Of a stretch of 64,000 nt of DNA, positions 50,390-59,732 are shown in pieces. The stretch spans positions 531,001-595,000 of the forward strand of contig NZ_CP032674.1 of assembly GCF_021730305.1 (NCBI RefSeq), in the 5' to 3' direction. Source of the DNA: Xanthobacter sp. YC-JY1. Its GTDB lineage: Bacteria > Pseudomonadota > Alphaproteobacteria > Rhizobiales > Xanthobacteraceae. The position numbers and the translations under genes were made by a program. The notes below the pieces were generated by a model. It was not told where the DNA came from, did not search any database, and saw nothing but the letters and a program-made list of their open reading frames with translations. Position 1 is the first letter of the stretch; each line of letters starts with the position of its first letter.

Positions 50390-51225
50390 GATGCGTCCCG
50401 GATCGCCTCGGCCACACGGGCCGCCTGCACATGGGCCGCCACGTCGTGGACACGGATGATCTCCACCCCCCCATCCATGATGGCGATGACATTGGAGGCG
50501 ATGGTGCCCGGCACCCGCTCCTGCGGCGTTGTCTGGATGACCTTGCCGATCAGCGACTTGCGCGATGTGCCGAGGAGGATCGGCAGGCCGAGCACGCGCA
50601 GCTCCGGCAGGCGCCGGATGGCGGCCAGGTTCTGCGGGAAGCTCTTGCCGAAGCCGATGCCGGGATCGAGAACGAGCTTTTCCCGCTTCACGCCGGCGCG
50701 GTCGGCGATCTCCAGCACCCGCTCGAAGAAGCCCAGCATCTCCGAGATGATATCGAGGGATTCATCCACCTCGGCGCGGTTGTGCATCACCACCGCCGCG
50801 GCATCGTAATCAGCCACGACCTTGGCCATGTCGGGATCGTGGGTGAAGCCCCAGACGTCGTTGACGATGCTCGCCCCTGCCTCCAACGCGCGGCGGGCGA
50901 CCTCGGCCTTGTAGGTATCCACCGAGACCGGCACCCCCATCTCCGCCACGAGGGCGGGAATGACCGGGGCGATGCGCGCCCATTCGTCCTCGGCCGCGAC
51001 CGGCGTATGGCCCGGCCGCGTCGATTCGCCGCCCACGTCGAGGATTTCGGCGCCTTCAGCGACGAGGCGCCGGGCATTGGCCAGGGCGTCGTCCGGCGCA
51101 GCGCTGCGGCCGCCGTCCGAGAAGGAATCGGGCGTCACATTGAGGATGCCCATGATGAGGGTGCGCGGCCCAAGGTGAAGGGCGTGGCCACGCGCGAGGA
51201 GGGTTCGGGAAGGAGCAGCGGGCAT
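50386..51225 (-). CDS. folP: Dihydropteroate synthase
   Basis: About 279 residues. DHPS motifs: IMGILNVTPDSFSDGG, LDVGGESTRPG, PVSVDTYKAEVA, IVNDVW, VVMHNRA, LDPGIGFGKS, LLGTSRKSLIG, and RVHDV at the end. It joins the pterin pyrophosphate with p-aminobenzoate, the sulfonamide target. The ATG at 51225 is chosen; an in-frame GTG at 51252 adds nine residues and neither has a strong ribosome-binding site. First gene of a coupled folP-folK pair. Confidence 0.95.
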   Translation of the reverse strand: MPAAPSRTLLARGHALHLGPRTLIMGILNVTPDSFSDGGRSAAPDDALANARRLVAEGAEILDVGGESTRPGHTPVAAEDEWARIAPVIPALVAEMGVPVSVDTYKAEVARRALEAGASIVNDVWGFTHDPDMAKVVADYDAAAVVMHNRAEVDESLDIISEMLGFFERVLEIADRAGVKREKLVLDPGIGFGKSFPQNLAAIRRLPELRVLGLPILLGTSRKSLIGKVIQTTPQERVPGTIASNVIAIMDGGVEIIRVHDVAAHVQAARVAEAIRDAS

Positions 51226-51344
51226 GATCGGGACCAGATGAGAGGCGCCCACTCAAGCCCGCCGCGTGTCGATTTGGCAAGGCGGCGCATGAGCGCCGCC
51301 AAACCCGTCGAGGCCCAGCGCGTCAGCGCGGCTTCGCGTTTGCC

Positions 51345-52001
51345 CTACTGCGCGGCGACGCCGGTGCCGATGGGGCAGGAGACGCCGGTGCCACCGAGGC
51401 CGCAATAACCGTTGGGGTTCTTCGCCAGATACTGCTGGTGATATCCCTCGGCGAAATAGAACGGCCCGAGATCGGCGATCTCGGTGGTGATGGCGGGGAA
51501 GCCCCGCGCCTTCAGCGCCGGCCCATAGGCCACCTTCGCCGCCTCCGCCTCCGCCCGCTGCTCGGGGCTCGTCGCATAGATGCCGGAACGGTATTGCGTT
51601 CCCACGTCATTGCCCTGCCGCATGCCCTGGGTGGGGTCGTGGCTCTCGAAGAACAGCTTCAGCAACTCGGCGTAGGACACCACGGCCGGGTCGTACACAA
51701 CCAGCACCGCCTCGGTATGGCCGGTCTTGCCGGAGCAGACCTCCTCATAGGTCGGGTTCGGCGTATGGCCGGCAACATAGCCGACCGCCGTCGCCCAAAC
51801 GCCGTCCTGCTGCCAGAACTTGCGCTCCGCGCCCCAGAAGCAGCCGAGGGCGAACACGGCGGTCTCGAAGCCCTGCGGATACGGACCCTTCAGGGCATGG
51901 CCGTTCACGTAGTGGACTTCGGCGGTGGGGATGGTGGTGGCACGGCCGGGCAGGGCCTCGGCGGCGGTGGGCAGGTCGAGGGACTTCTTCAGCCAGAACA
52001 T
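51345..52001 (-). CDS. msrA: Peptide methionine sulfoxide reductase A
   Basis: 218 residues. Catalytic GCFWG with Cys54, [27 protein letters not shown], and the recycling cysteines in the C-terminal [16 protein letters not shown], so electrons come from thioredoxin through an intramolecular disulfide. It reduces the S-form of methionine sulfoxide. GAGGAG is seven bases before the ATG at 52001. The N-terminus (about 30 residues before VHYVNG) is longer than in the shortest forms but shows no signal peptide. Confidence 0.95.
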   Translation of the reverse strand: MFWLKKSLDLPTAAEALPGRATTIPTAEVHYVNGHALKGPYPQGFETAVFALGCFWGAERKFWQQDGVWATAVGYVAGHTPNPTYEEVCSGKTGHTEAVLVVYDPAVVSYAELLKLFFESHDPTQGMRQGNDVGTQYRSGIYATSPEQRAEAEAAKVAYGPALKARGFPAITTEIADLGPFYFAEGYHQQYLAKNPNGYCGLGGTGVSCPIGTGVAAQ

Positions 52002-52141
52002 GGCAGGCTCCTCGTCTCGCGACCGGAGGGCATCTGACCCTGGGGCCACGGCATGATGTTGGATGGGGCAGGGGGAAATCCCCGCTGGATCCCCAATATG
52101 GGGATGCGGCCGTGCTTGCGCGAGGGGAGGGGGGCGGGAGA

Positions 52142-52456
52142 TCAGCCGATCTCGAAGCGCGAGCGCTCGCGCACCCTGCCGAGGCCCATCAGGATCAGCC
52201 CGATGAGCAGGAGCAGCGCGAAGGCCGGCATGGAGAGGAGCGGGAGCAGCACCGCGTTCCACACAGCCGGCATCCCAGCCTTGGCCGAGGTCTCCGCCCG
52301 CTCCAGGCTGCCCGGCGCCAAGGCGAACCAGGCATCCCCCGCCGAGGTCAAGACGAGGCCGGAGGCCGCGATGGAGCGCGTGCCATCCACGATGAGAGCG
52401 ACAAAGCCGCCGGCGAGCAGCCAGAATCCGGTGAAGCGGAGCAGGAAACGGATCAT
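52142..52456 (-). CDS. Small two-helix membrane protein of unknown function
   Basis: 104 residues with two hydrophobic helices ([16 protein letters not shown] and [14 protein letters not shown]) around a polar loop with [20 protein letters not shown], and a basic end RERSRFEIG. Homologues in Hyphomicrobiales are sometimes labelled PetM-like, but a cytochrome b6f role cannot be supported. Start uncertain: ATG 52456 directly precedes the helix; ATG 52501 adds 15 residues. No operon partner. Confidence 0.6.
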   Translation of the reverse strand: MIRFLLRFTGFWLLAGGFVALIVDGTRSIAASGLVLTSAGDAWFALAPGSLERAETSAKAGMPAVWNAVLLPLLSMPAFALLLLIGLILMGLGRVRERSRFEIG

Positions 52457-52547
52457 GGGGCGGCGCGCGGCTCCTTGCAGCGAAGGCTCAACGGCACCCA
52501 TTTAGGCAGGATCGCGGGCAAATGCACCCCGGTACGTCGGCCCCGGC

Positions 52548-53912
52548 CTATCGCGCGTGGGGAGCGCCGCCGCCGTCCATGATGCTGGCCATCGCGTCCG
52601 GTGCGGGCGCGATGAGCGCATCGAAGCTGTCGATGTCCATGGGCCGGCCGAACAGATAGCCCTGGAATGCCTCGCAGCCGGCCTCCACCAGGCACCTGAA
52701 CTGTTCCTCCGTCTCGACGCCCTCGGCGACGGACATGAGGGAGAGCGTGTCGGCCAGGGAAATCATGGCCTCCACGATGCGCAGACTCGACTCGTCCGCC
52801 GGCAGGCCGCGCACGAACGACTGATCGAGTTTGATCTGGGCGAAGGGAAACTGACCGAGAGCCTGAAGCGATGAGTAGCCCGCGCCCAGGTCATCGAGGG
52901 CCCAGACGAGGCCGATGTCGCACAAAGCCTGCATGCGGGCGGCCATGTCGGGCATGTTCTCGGCCAGCATGCTCTCCGTCAGCTCCAGTTTCAGACGTGA
53001 CACGTCGCAGCCGCTCCGCGTAACGATGTCGGTGACGTTTCGGACGAAGTCGGGCTGCAGGAACTGGGCGACGCTGATGTTGACCGAGAGGGTAAGGTGC
53101 GCGGTGCCGGGCTGCGCGTTCCACTTGGCAAGCTGTGCGCAGGCGGCGCGCAGCACCCAGTCCCCGATGGCGACGATTTGGCCGGTTTCCTCCGCCAGAG
53201 GAATGAACTGGCCGGGCGGGACGTTGCCGCGCCGGGGACTGTGCCAGCGAACGAGCGCTTCCGCGCCCACCAGATGGCCGTTGCGATCGACCTGCGGCTG
53301 GTAGGCAAGGCGGAACTCGCCCCGGGCGATGGCCCGCCCCAGGTCGTGTTCCCAGCCGCGACGGTCGGTGAGATCGGCGTGCATCAGCCCGAGGGTGAAG
53401 ACCAGGGCGATAAGGGCCAACACGGTGTTCACCCACGCCGCAATGGAAGCTGCCTCGGCCGGGACGAGCAGGGTTGGGTCGCTGATCGCCAGCGGCAGGA
53501 GGCTGAAGGCGACAAAGGCTAGCAAATAAAGGATCGGCAGCACGATGCGCAGGTAAAGGCCGTCGCGCTGGAATGCGAAATAGCTCCCGGCTGCGATCGG
53601 CAGGAAGTACAGGACGGTCGCCTTCGGCACGCCGAGCGGAGGGTTGTCGAACAGACAGGACGCCGCGACGGCGAGCGGCGCGAGGTGAACGGCGAGGAGC
53701 GTCGCCAGACGCAGCTGCCCGCGCCGCAGCAGGACCAGCAGGCATGCCCCGAGGGCGGCCATGGCGAAATTGATCCCGGCCAGGAGCGGCCGGTCGATCA
53801 TCAGCAGGCCAACGCACCAGAGGCCGCCAATGCCCATCAGCAGAACGGATTCAAGAAGTGTCAACGCGCTGACGCGCCGACTGTGACTATCATCCCAGGA
53901 CGGGTGTGCCAT
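52548..53912 (-). CDS. Membrane-anchored EAL domain c-di-GMP phosphodiesterase
   Basis: 454 residues. About six membrane helices (residues 16-195) form an integral N-terminal sensor, linked to a C-terminal EAL domain. Its metal and catalytic motifs are present: [31 protein letters not shown] (Leu for Phe and Ala for Thr compared with the consensus DDFGTGYSSL), IKLDQSFV and AEGVETEEQ. There is no GGDEF domain, so it should only degrade c-di-GMP. Start ATG 53912; a longer frame to 54026 has a non-coding look. No adjacent partner. Confidence 0.9.
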   Translation of the reverse strand: MAHPSWDDSHSRRVSALTLLESVLLMGIGGLWCVGLLMIDRPLLAGINFAMAALGACLLVLLRRGQLRLATLLAVHLAPLAVAASCLFDNPPLGVPKATVLYFLPIAAGSYFAFQRDGLYLRIVLPILYLLAFVAFSLLPLAISDPTLLVPAEAASIAAWVNTVLALIALVFTLGLMHADLTDRRGWEHDLGRAIARGEFRLAYQPQVDRNGHLVGAEALVRWHSPRRGNVPPGQFIPLAEETGQIVAIGDWVLRAACAQLAKWNAQPGTAHLTLSVNISVAQFLQPDFVRNVTDIVTRSGCDVSRLKLELTESMLAENMPDMAARMQALCDIGLVWALDDLGAGYSSLQALGQFPFAQIKLDQSFVRGLPADESSLRIVEAMISLADTLSLMSVAEGVETEEQFRCLVEAGCEAFQGYLFGRPMDIDSFDALIAPAPDAMASIMDGGGAPHAR

Positions 53913-54285
53913 CGGACCGCCGATCTGTTCCGGTCGTGCCAACCTTGCGCAGCTGGAGGTGACACTGCGGACGGTGCTGGGCGAGCCGCGCTCTCTCTGC
54001 CCGAGGTCAGTGCCCACCGCCGGCAAGACAGTCCTTAGGATGCCTTGGCGCCAAGAGGTTCCCTAGAGTTGTACCGCGCATTGGTCAAGGCAGCTTGAAC
54101 GGGGCCATGGACGCCTTGACCGACGTGGACAGGGGCTTTCTTCGCGCCGTCATGACGGCGTCGGTCTTTGGGCCCGCCAGTCCCACTCAAATCACATTGA
54201 AAAATCGACCAATTTTTAAAAACATAAAATCCATTGACTTTGTGTGGTGATGGCCGCTTTTTGATGTGGAATAACGGAGTTCCAC
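53913..54285. promoter_or_regulatory. Control region of ssu cluster 1 with two palindromes and an AT-rich block
   Basis: The 373 bp hold no supported gene. A 12-bp palindrome CTTGGCGCCAAG lies at 54044-54055 and a 16-bp palindrome CGCCGTCATGACGGCG at 54145-54160. At 54190-54250 the DNA becomes AT-rich, with an inverted repeat AAAAAT-N6-ATTTTT at 54200-54217. Such AT blocks are typical for LysR-type (CysB-like) activation of sulfur-starvation genes; the factor is unknown. Confidence 0.5.
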
Positions 54286-55455
54286 ATGAGCGTGTCCCAG
54301 TCTCCTGTCGCCCCCGACCTGTTCTGGTTCATCCCGACCCATGGGGATGGCTCCTATCTCGGCTCGGAAACGCAGCAGCGGCCGCCGGAATTCGCCTATT
54401 TCCGCGAGGTGGCGCAGGCGGTGGACCGGCTCGGATTCAAGGGCGTGCTTCTGCCCACCGGGCAGAGCTGCGAGGACAGCTGGATCACCGCCGCGGGCCT
54501 CGCCACCGCCACCGAGCGCTTGAAATTCCTCGTGGCGCTGCGGCCGGGCGTCACCTCGCCGGCTTTCGCTGCGCGGCAGGCCGCGGCCCTCGATCGTCTC
54601 AGCGACGGCCGGCTGCTGCTCAATGTGGTGGTGGGCGGTCATCCTGCGGAGCTCGGCGCCGACGGCATCTTCCTGGAGCATGACGAGCGCTATGCGCAGG
54701 CGGACGAGTTCCTGACCATCTGGCGCGATCTCGTCGCCGGAAAGACGGTGGATTTCGAGGGCAAGTATTATCGTGTCGCGCACGGGCGGCTCGATTTCCC
54801 GGTGGTGCAGAAGCCCCACCCGCCTTTGTGGTTCGGCGGCTCTTCCGAGGCCGGCCACGAGGTCGCGGCCGAGCATGTCACCACCTATCTCTCCTGGGGC
54901 GAGCCGCCCCACATCCTGAAGGACAAGCTGGCCGACGTTCAGGCCCGCGCCGCCAAGCGCGGGCGCAAGCTGAAGTTCGGCCTGCGCATCCACTTCATCG
55001 TCCGCGAGACCGAGGCGGAAGCCTGGGCCGCCGCCGACAGGCTCATTTCCCGCATCTCCGACGAGCAGATCGAGAACGCGCAGAAGCGCTTCAAGGTGGA
55101 GATGGACTCCGTCGGCCAGGCGCGCATGGCCGCGCTCCAGCCGGGCGATCGCAACAAGCTCGAAATCGCGCCGAACCTGTGGGCCGGCATCGGCCTCGTG
55201 CGACGGGGCGCAGGCACCGCGCTGGTGGGCGACCCGAAGAGCGTCGCCGCCCGCATCCGCGAATATCAGGAGATCGGCATCGAGACCTTCATCGGCTCGG
55301 GCTACCCGCATCTGGAAGAGGCCTACCGGGTAGCGGAACTGCTGTTCCCCGAACTCGGCATCGACGGCCGCCGCCGCAAGGTTTCCGACAACATCGTCAA
55401 TGAATTCGCCGTGGGTTCCCACAGCGCGGAGCGGCGCCTCGCCGCCGTCTCCTGA
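54286..55455 (+). CDS. ssuD: FMNH2-dependent alkanesulfonate monooxygenase, copy 1
   Basis: 389 residues of the bacterial luciferase-like SsuD family. [41 protein letters not shown], and [19 protein letters not shown] mark the TIM barrel with the FMN and sulfonate sites; the conserved Cys in SCEDSW is present. It cleaves sulfonates to aldehyde and sulfite with FMNH2 and O2. It leads the cluster 1 operon; ssuA follows 23 bp later. The reductase that supplies FMNH2 is encoded in cluster 2 at 61620. Ribosome-binding site CGGAG at seven bases. Confidence 0.93.
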   Translation: MSVSQSPVAPDLFWFIPTHGDGSYLGSETQQRPPEFAYFREVAQAVDRLGFKGVLLPTGQSCEDSWITAAGLATATERLKFLVALRPGVTSPAFAARQAAALDRLSDGRLLLNVVVGGHPAELGADGIFLEHDERYAQADEFLTIWRDLVAGKTVDFEGKYYRVAHGRLDFPVVQKPHPPLWFGGSSEAGHEVAAEHVTTYLSWGEPPHILKDKLADVQARAAKRGRKLKFGLRIHFIVRETEAEAWAAADRLISRISDEQIENAQKRFKVEMDSVGQARMAALQPGDRNKLEIAPNLWAGIGLVRRGAGTALVGDPKSVAARIREYQEIGIETFIGSGYPHLEEAYRVAELLFPELGIDGRRRKVSDNIVNEFAVGSHSAERRLAAVS

Positions 55456-55478
55456 GCAATCTTCGAGAGGTCTTCGAG

Positions 55479-56492
55479 ATGAAAACCCGTCGCACCGTCC
55501 TCGGCCTTGCCGCCGCTCTCGCCCTTGCGCCGGCGCTGGCCGCCGCCCCCGCTCAGGCGGAGGGCGTGCTGCGCATCGCCCAGCAGTTCGGCACCCTCTA
55601 CACGCCCTTCCATGTGATGAAGGAAAAGGGGCTGGTGGAGCAGCGCGGCAAGGCGCTGGGCATCGACATCAAGGTGGATTGGATCCAGCTTTCCGGCGGC
55701 TCGGCGGTGAACGACGCGCTGCTCGCTGGCAATATCGACATCGCCTCCGCGGGCATCGGGCCCTTCCTCACCTTGTGGGACAAGACCCGCGGCACCTCCA
55801 ACGAGGTGAAGATCGTCGGTGCCTTCGGCGCGCAGCCCAACTATCTGCTCACCAACAATCCCAACGTGAAGACAATCAAGGACTTCACGGAGAAGGACAA
55901 GATCGCCATGCCGGTGGCCGGCGTGTCGGTTCAGGCGCGCATCCTCCAGCTCGCCGCCGAGCAGACCTTCGGGCCGGGCAATGCCAAGAAGCTCGATGCG
56001 CTGATGGTGACGCTGCCCCATCCCGACGCCACGGCGGCCCTCCTCTCCGGCTCCACCGAGATCACCGGCTATCTCTCCAACGCGCCGTTCCAGAACCACG
56101 CGCTGAAGGACCCGAAGATCCACAAAGTGTTTTCCTCCTACGACATCTTCGGCGGCCCGGTGACGCCCACGGTGGCCTACGCCACCGTCAAGTTCCGGCA
56201 GGAGAACCCGAAGACCTACAAGGCCTTCCTCGAAGCCTTCGAGGAAGCGACCAAGTGGGTGGAGCAGAACAAGAAGGAGGCGGCGGACATCTATGTGAAG
56301 GTCGAGAAATCCAAGCTCGATCCCGCCTTCGTCGCCGAAGTGCTGAGCGATCCGGACACGCAATACACGTTTGTTCCGCTGGGCACGCTGAAGTTCGCGG
56401 ATTTCATGAACCGCATCGGGGCCATCAAGGCGAAGCCGACGAGCTTCAAGGACTTCACCTTCGAGGACCTGCATTCCGCGTCGGGCAGCTGA
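55479..56492 (+). CDS. ssuA: Sulfonate ABC transporter binding protein, cluster 1
   Basis: 337 residues. Signal peptide (MKTRRTVLGLAAALALAPALAA with cleavage after AQA), then a periplasmic NMT1/SsuA-type domain: LRIAQQFGTLYTPFHVMKEKGLVE, LSGGSAVNDALLAGNIDIAS and DKIAMPVAGVSVQARILQL. It would deliver an aliphatic sulfonate to the SsuBC permease. Whether the ligand is a sulfonate, a sulfate ester or another small acid cannot be told from sequence. Located between ssuD and ssuB in the same direction, 10 bp before ssuB. Confidence 0.88.
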   Translation: MKTRRTVLGLAAALALAPALAAAPAQAEGVLRIAQQFGTLYTPFHVMKEKGLVEQRGKALGIDIKVDWIQLSGGSAVNDALLAGNIDIASAGIGPFLTLWDKTRGTSNEVKIVGAFGAQPNYLLTNNPNVKTIKDFTEKDKIAMPVAGVSVQARILQLAAEQTFGPGNAKKLDALMVTLPHPDATAALLSGSTEITGYLSNAPFQNHALKDPKIHKVFSSYDIFGGPVTPTVAYATVKFRQENPKTYKAFLEAFEEATKWVEQNKKEAADIYVKVEKSKLDPAFVAEVLSDPDTQYTFVPLGTLKFADFMNRIGAIKAKPTSFKDFTFEDLHSASGS

Positions 56493-56502
56493 GGGGGATG
56501 CG

Positions 56503-57324
56503 ATGACGGTCCACTCCCCCGTTTCCGCCGCCATGCCCACCTTGACGCCCGCCGCCCCGGCCGTGCTGGAGGCGCGCGGCATCACCCTTGATTATGCCGG
56601 TCCGGCGGGTCGGCACCGGGCGGTGGAGGATGTGAGCTTCACCGTCCATGCGCGTGAACGGCTCGTGCTGCTCGGCCCCTCGGGCTGCGGGAAGTCCTCC
56701 ATCCTCAAGGCGCTGGCCGGCTTCCTGAAGCCCGCCGCCGGTACGGTGAGCCTGCGCGGCAAGGAGGTTCGCGGGCCAGGGCCGGACCGCATCGTGGTCT
56801 TCCAGGAGTTCGACCAGCTGCTGCCGTGGAAAAGCATCACGGACAACGTGGCCTTCCCGCTGCGCGTCGCCCGCAAGGTGCCGCAGAAGGAGGCTCGCGA
56901 GCGGGCGCGTGCGGCCCTCGCCAAGGTCGGTCTCGCCCGTGCCTTCGATGCCTATCCGCATACGCTCTCCGGCGGCATGAAGCAGCGCGCCGCCATCGCC
57001 CGGGCACTTGCCGCCGAGCCGGACGTGCTGCTGATGGATGAGCCGTTCGCTGCGCTCGATGCCCTCACCCGGCGCACCCTTCAGGAAGATCTGCTGCGGC
57101 TGGCCGAGGAACAGGGCTTCACCCTCGTCTTCGTCACCCATGCCATCGACGAGGCGGTGCTGATCGGCACGCGGCTGCATCTTCTCGCCGCCCATCCCGG
57201 CCGCACCATCGCCAGCTTCGATACGTCCGGCCTCGGCCTCGCGGAGCGTGGCTCGCCGGCCTTCGAGGGCGTGGTGCGGGAGGTGAGCGACCTGCTCTTC
57301 GCCGACGGAGCCCGCCATGACTGA
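56503..57324 (+). CDS. ssuB: Sulfonate ABC transporter ATPase, cluster 1
   Basis: 273 residues. Walker A GPSGCGKSS, the Q-loop VVFQEFDQLLPW, signature LSGGMKQR, Walker B LLMDEPFAALD and the switch His in VFVTHAIDEAV are all intact. It energises the SsuBC complex at the inner membrane. Ribosome-binding site GAGGGGG. The expected permease gene does not follow directly: an opposing gene (57401-57778) lies between, and a hairpin follows the stop at 57364. Confidence 0.93.
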   Translation: MTVHSPVSAAMPTLTPAAPAVLEARGITLDYAGPAGRHRAVEDVSFTVHARERLVLLGPSGCGKSSILKALAGFLKPAAGTVSLRGKEVRGPGPDRIVVFQEFDQLLPWKSITDNVAFPLRVARKVPQKEARERARAALAKVGLARAFDAYPHTLSGGMKQRAAIARALAAEPDVLLMDEPFAALDALTRRTLQEDLLRLAEEQGFTLVFVTHAIDEAVLIGTRLHLLAAHPGRTIASFDTSGLGLAERGSPAFEGVVREVSDLLFADGARHD

Positions 57325-57363
57325 CGTTCGGGGCAGGGGCCGAAGGCCGTGGAGATGAGTGGA

Positions 57364-57393
57364 GCCGGCGACGGTGTGTGTTCCGCCGCCGGC
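57364..57393. terminator. Hairpin between ssuB and the antisense gene
   Basis: GCCGGCG-A-CGG pairs with CCG-C-CGCCGGC (11 positions, one mismatch) around an 8-base loop. Located between the converging stops of ssuB (57324) and the minus-strand gene (57401). No T-run, so termination efficiency is doubtful; if efficient it would separate ssuC from ssuDAB. Confidence 0.45.
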
Positions 57394-57400
57394 CAATGGC

Positions 57401-57778
57401 TCAATCGTAGGTGATGTCGTTGTCGTGCAGGTAGACGTTGCTGGCCTTGCAGATGTCGATGCGGATCGGATCATCCTTCACTTCGCCGCCCGACTTCCCG
57501 CGCCAGCCCACACGCAGCGTTTGCTGGCAACGGCCGCTCGTCTTGGTGAAGACGAGGGCGGCGTTGTCGCCGGGGCCGACGGGCTCGCTCAGCCAGTTGG
57601 TGCTCCAGCCGGTCCCGTCATTTGTATAGAAACCGATGACAGTATTTGCCTCGGTCTCGTTGTGGATAGTGAATTCGCCGCTCTTTCCGGTTTGAGCTGA
57701 CGCAACGTCAATATAAGAAGCGCATGTAAAAAGCAGAAATACGGAACTGAATACGCTGATATTTCTTCTTTTCCCCAT
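57401..57778 (-). CDS. Secreted hypothetical protein antisense inside ssu cluster 1
   Basis: 125 residues. Signal peptide (basic KRRN, core FSSVFLLFTCASYIDVASA), then a compact beta-rich domain with FTIHNETEANTVIGFYTNDG, WSTNWLSEPVGPGDNAALVF, GRCQQTLRVGW and IRIDICKASNVYLHDND at the end; two cysteines may pair. I know this pattern from uncharacterised alphaproteobacterial proteins only. The gene is richer in A and T than its ssu neighbours and interrupts ssuB-ssuC on the opposite strand, which suggests insertion by transfer. Start 57778 (GGGG before it) or 57796. Function unknown. Confidence 0.7.
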   Translation of the reverse strand: MGKRRNISVFSSVFLLFTCASYIDVASAQTGKSGEFTIHNETEANTVIGFYTNDGTGWSTNWLSEPVGPGDNAALVFTKTSGRCQQTLRVGWRGKSGGEVKDDPIRIDICKASNVYLHDNDITYD

Positions 57779-57978
57779 TTTTCCCCACTCCCCCATGTGA
57801 ATTTACGCGCAGGACTGTCGCAAGACTTTTGAAGAATATCAAGCCGACATCAGGTTGTGTTGCCGGCGTCGGCTTTGACGCTCTGATCTGGGGCGTTGGC
57901 TGCGCCCGGAACGCGTTGACGAACACCAATTGGCATTTCTCCACCCGTGAGCTGCCTGACAAGACCATGAGGCCCGCC

Positions 57979-58848
57979 ATGTCCGACATTGATCTCAGCC
58001 GGCAACCTGCCCTGTTCCGGGTGGCCCACGCCACGACCCGCACCGCGCCGGCACAATGGCTTGCCACGGCCGGCGCGGGCCTCTGGCGCTTCACCTTGGT
58101 GCGCCGGCTGGTGGTGCTCGCGGGCCTTGCTGTTTTGTGGCAGGTGGCGGCGACGTGGCAGAACAGCCCGCTTCTTTTTCCCACCTTCACCGACACCATC
58201 TCGGCGCTCGTCGAGGCGCTGCGCCATGAGGATCTGTTCCCGGCCTCCATCGCCTCGCTGACCGTGCTGATAAAGGGCTACGTGCTGGCCCTGACCCTCG
58301 CGCTGGTGTTCGTCTCGGTGGCCATCGCCGTGCCCTTCGTGAAGGAAGTGCTGCTCACCCTCACCGCCATGTTCAATCCGCTGCCGGCGATCGCGCTGCT
58401 GCCCCTCGCCATGTTGTGGCTCGGCCTCGGCGAGGCGAGCCTGCTGCTGGTGATGGTGCATGCGGTGCTCTGGCCGTTCGCGCTCGCGGCACTAACCGGC
58501 TTCGAGCAGGTGCCGGAGACGCAGCGTCTCGTGGGCCGCAATTACGGGCTGAAGGGGCCGGCCTATGTGGCGCTCATCCTCATCCCGGCGGCGCTGCCCT
58601 CACTGTTATCGGGCCTGAAGATCGCGTGGGCCTTCGCCTGGCGCACGCTGATCGCGGCGGAGCTGGTGTTCGGCGTCTCCTCCCGCTCGGGCGGCCTCGG
58701 CTGGTTCATCTATCGCAACCGCAACGAGCTGCTCACCGACCGCGTGTTCGCCGGCCTCGTCACCGTCATCCTGATCGGCCTTCTGGTGGAAGTGCTGTTC
58801 CGCCTCGTGGAGCAGCGCACGGTGCGCGCCTGGGGCCTCCAGCGCTGA
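57979..58848 (+). CDS. ssuC: Sulfonate ABC transporter permease, cluster 1
   Basis: 289 residues, about six membrane helices of the BPD_transp_1 type, with the EAA-like cytoplasmic loop EQVPETQRLVGRNYGLKGPAYVALILIPAALPSLLSGLKIAWAFAW in split form. It pairs with SsuB (56503). Start ATG 57979 with GAGG upstream is preferred to in-frame starts at 57829 and 57967, whose N-termini look non-coding. Separated from ssuB by 654 bp containing an opposing gene, so it probably needs its own promoter. A strong terminator follows. Confidence 0.88.
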   Translation: MSDIDLSRQPALFRVAHATTRTAPAQWLATAGAGLWRFTLVRRLVVLAGLAVLWQVAATWQNSPLLFPTFTDTISALVEALRHEDLFPASIASLTVLIKGYVLALTLALVFVSVAIAVPFVKEVLLTLTAMFNPLPAIALLPLAMLWLGLGEASLLLVMVHAVLWPFALAALTGFEQVPETQRLVGRNYGLKGPAYVALILIPAALPSLLSGLKIAWAFAWRTLIAAELVFGVSSRSGGLGWFIYRNRNELLTDRVFAGLVTVILIGLLVEVLFRLVEQRTVRAWGLQR

Positions 58849-58867
58849 GGCTTCGTCGCAGAAAAGG

Positions 58868-58902
58868 AAAGGGCGCCCGGCTTGTCACCGGGCGCCCTTT
58901 TT
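58868..58902. terminator. Strong bidirectional terminator between ssu clusters
   Basis: A perfect 13-bp stem (AAAGGGCGCCCGG at 58868-58880 with 58888-58900) around CTTGTCA, with T-run TTTTT on the plus strand and an A-run that gives T's on the other. It separates ssuC of cluster 1 from the convergent ssuB of cluster 2. Confidence 0.95.
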
Positions 58903-58916
58903 GTTTGTCGGGGTGT

Positions 58917-59732
58917 TCAGACGGCGGCGAGAATGCGCCGCTGGAGGTCGAGTGCCTCGGCGGACGCGATGCCGGTGCGCGGGCGGGGCAAGTCCACCGG
59001 CACGTCGAGGGCGATCTCGCCCTGCCGCAGCACCACCACCCGATCCGCCAGCGCCACCGCCTCGGCGACATCATGGGTGATGAGCACCACGGTGAAGCCG
59101 TGCTCGGTCCAGATGCGCTCGGTGAGACGGTGCATCTCGGTACGGGTCAAGGCGTCGAGGGCGCCGAACGGCTCGTCCAGCAGCAGCACGCCGGGGCGCG
59201 AGACCAGGGCGCGGGCCAGCGACACGCGCTGCTTCTGTCCTCCGGAGAGGACCGACGGCCAGTCCCGGCCCCGATCGGCGAGGCCCACGTCGCGCAGCGC
59301 CGCATGGGCCTCCTCGCGCCAGTGCGGACCGCGCGCGATGCCCACATTGGCAAGCACGCGCTGCCATGGCGCGAGGCGCGCATCCTGGAACAGCAGTCGC
59401 ACCTGCGGCATCAGGCCGGTGACGCGGCTTTCACCCACCCGCACCTCGCCGGACGTGGTGAGATCGAGCCCGCAGATCAGGCGCATGAGCGTAGTCTTGC
59501 CACCGCCCGAGCGGCCGACCACGGCGAGGAACTGCCCGGCCGGAACATCAAGGTCGAGCCGGCGCAGCACGGGGCGGGCGCCGAAGCTCTTGGTGACGGC
59601 GGAAAGATGGATGGGCTCGCCCTTCCAGCGCGGGGCGCTCGCGCGCGGCTCGGGCAGCGTAAAGGTCGCGCGGATTTCGTCGGCGCGCACCTTTGCGGCG
59701 ACGTCGGCGTCGGCGGCGGCGAAGATTTCCAT
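58917..59732 (-). CDS. ssuB: Sulfonate ABC transporter ATPase, cluster 2
   Basis: 271 residues. Walker A GRSGGGKTT, Q-loop LLFQDARLAPWQRV, signature LSGGQKQR, Walker B LLLDEPFGALD and ITHDVAEAV match the SsuB/TauB group. The N-terminal extension (about 35 residues before LSAVTKSFG) is longer than usual. It is last of four genes on this strand; its ATG shares one base with the ssuC stop (TGATG at 59730-59734), so translation is coupled. Paralogue of the cluster 1 ATPase. Confidence 0.93.
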   Translation of the reverse strand: MEIFAAADADVAAKVRADEIRATFTLPEPRASAPRWKGEPIHLSAVTKSFGARPVLRRLDLDVPAGQFLAVVGRSGGGKTTLMRLICGLDLTTSGEVRVGESRVTGLMPQVRLLFQDARLAPWQRVLANVGIARGPHWREEAHAALRDVGLADRGRDWPSVLSGGQKQRVSLARALVSRPGVLLLDEPFGALDALTRTEMHRLTERIWTEHGFTVVLITHDVAEAVALADRVVVLRQGEIALDVPVDLPRPRTGIASAEALDLQRRILAAV

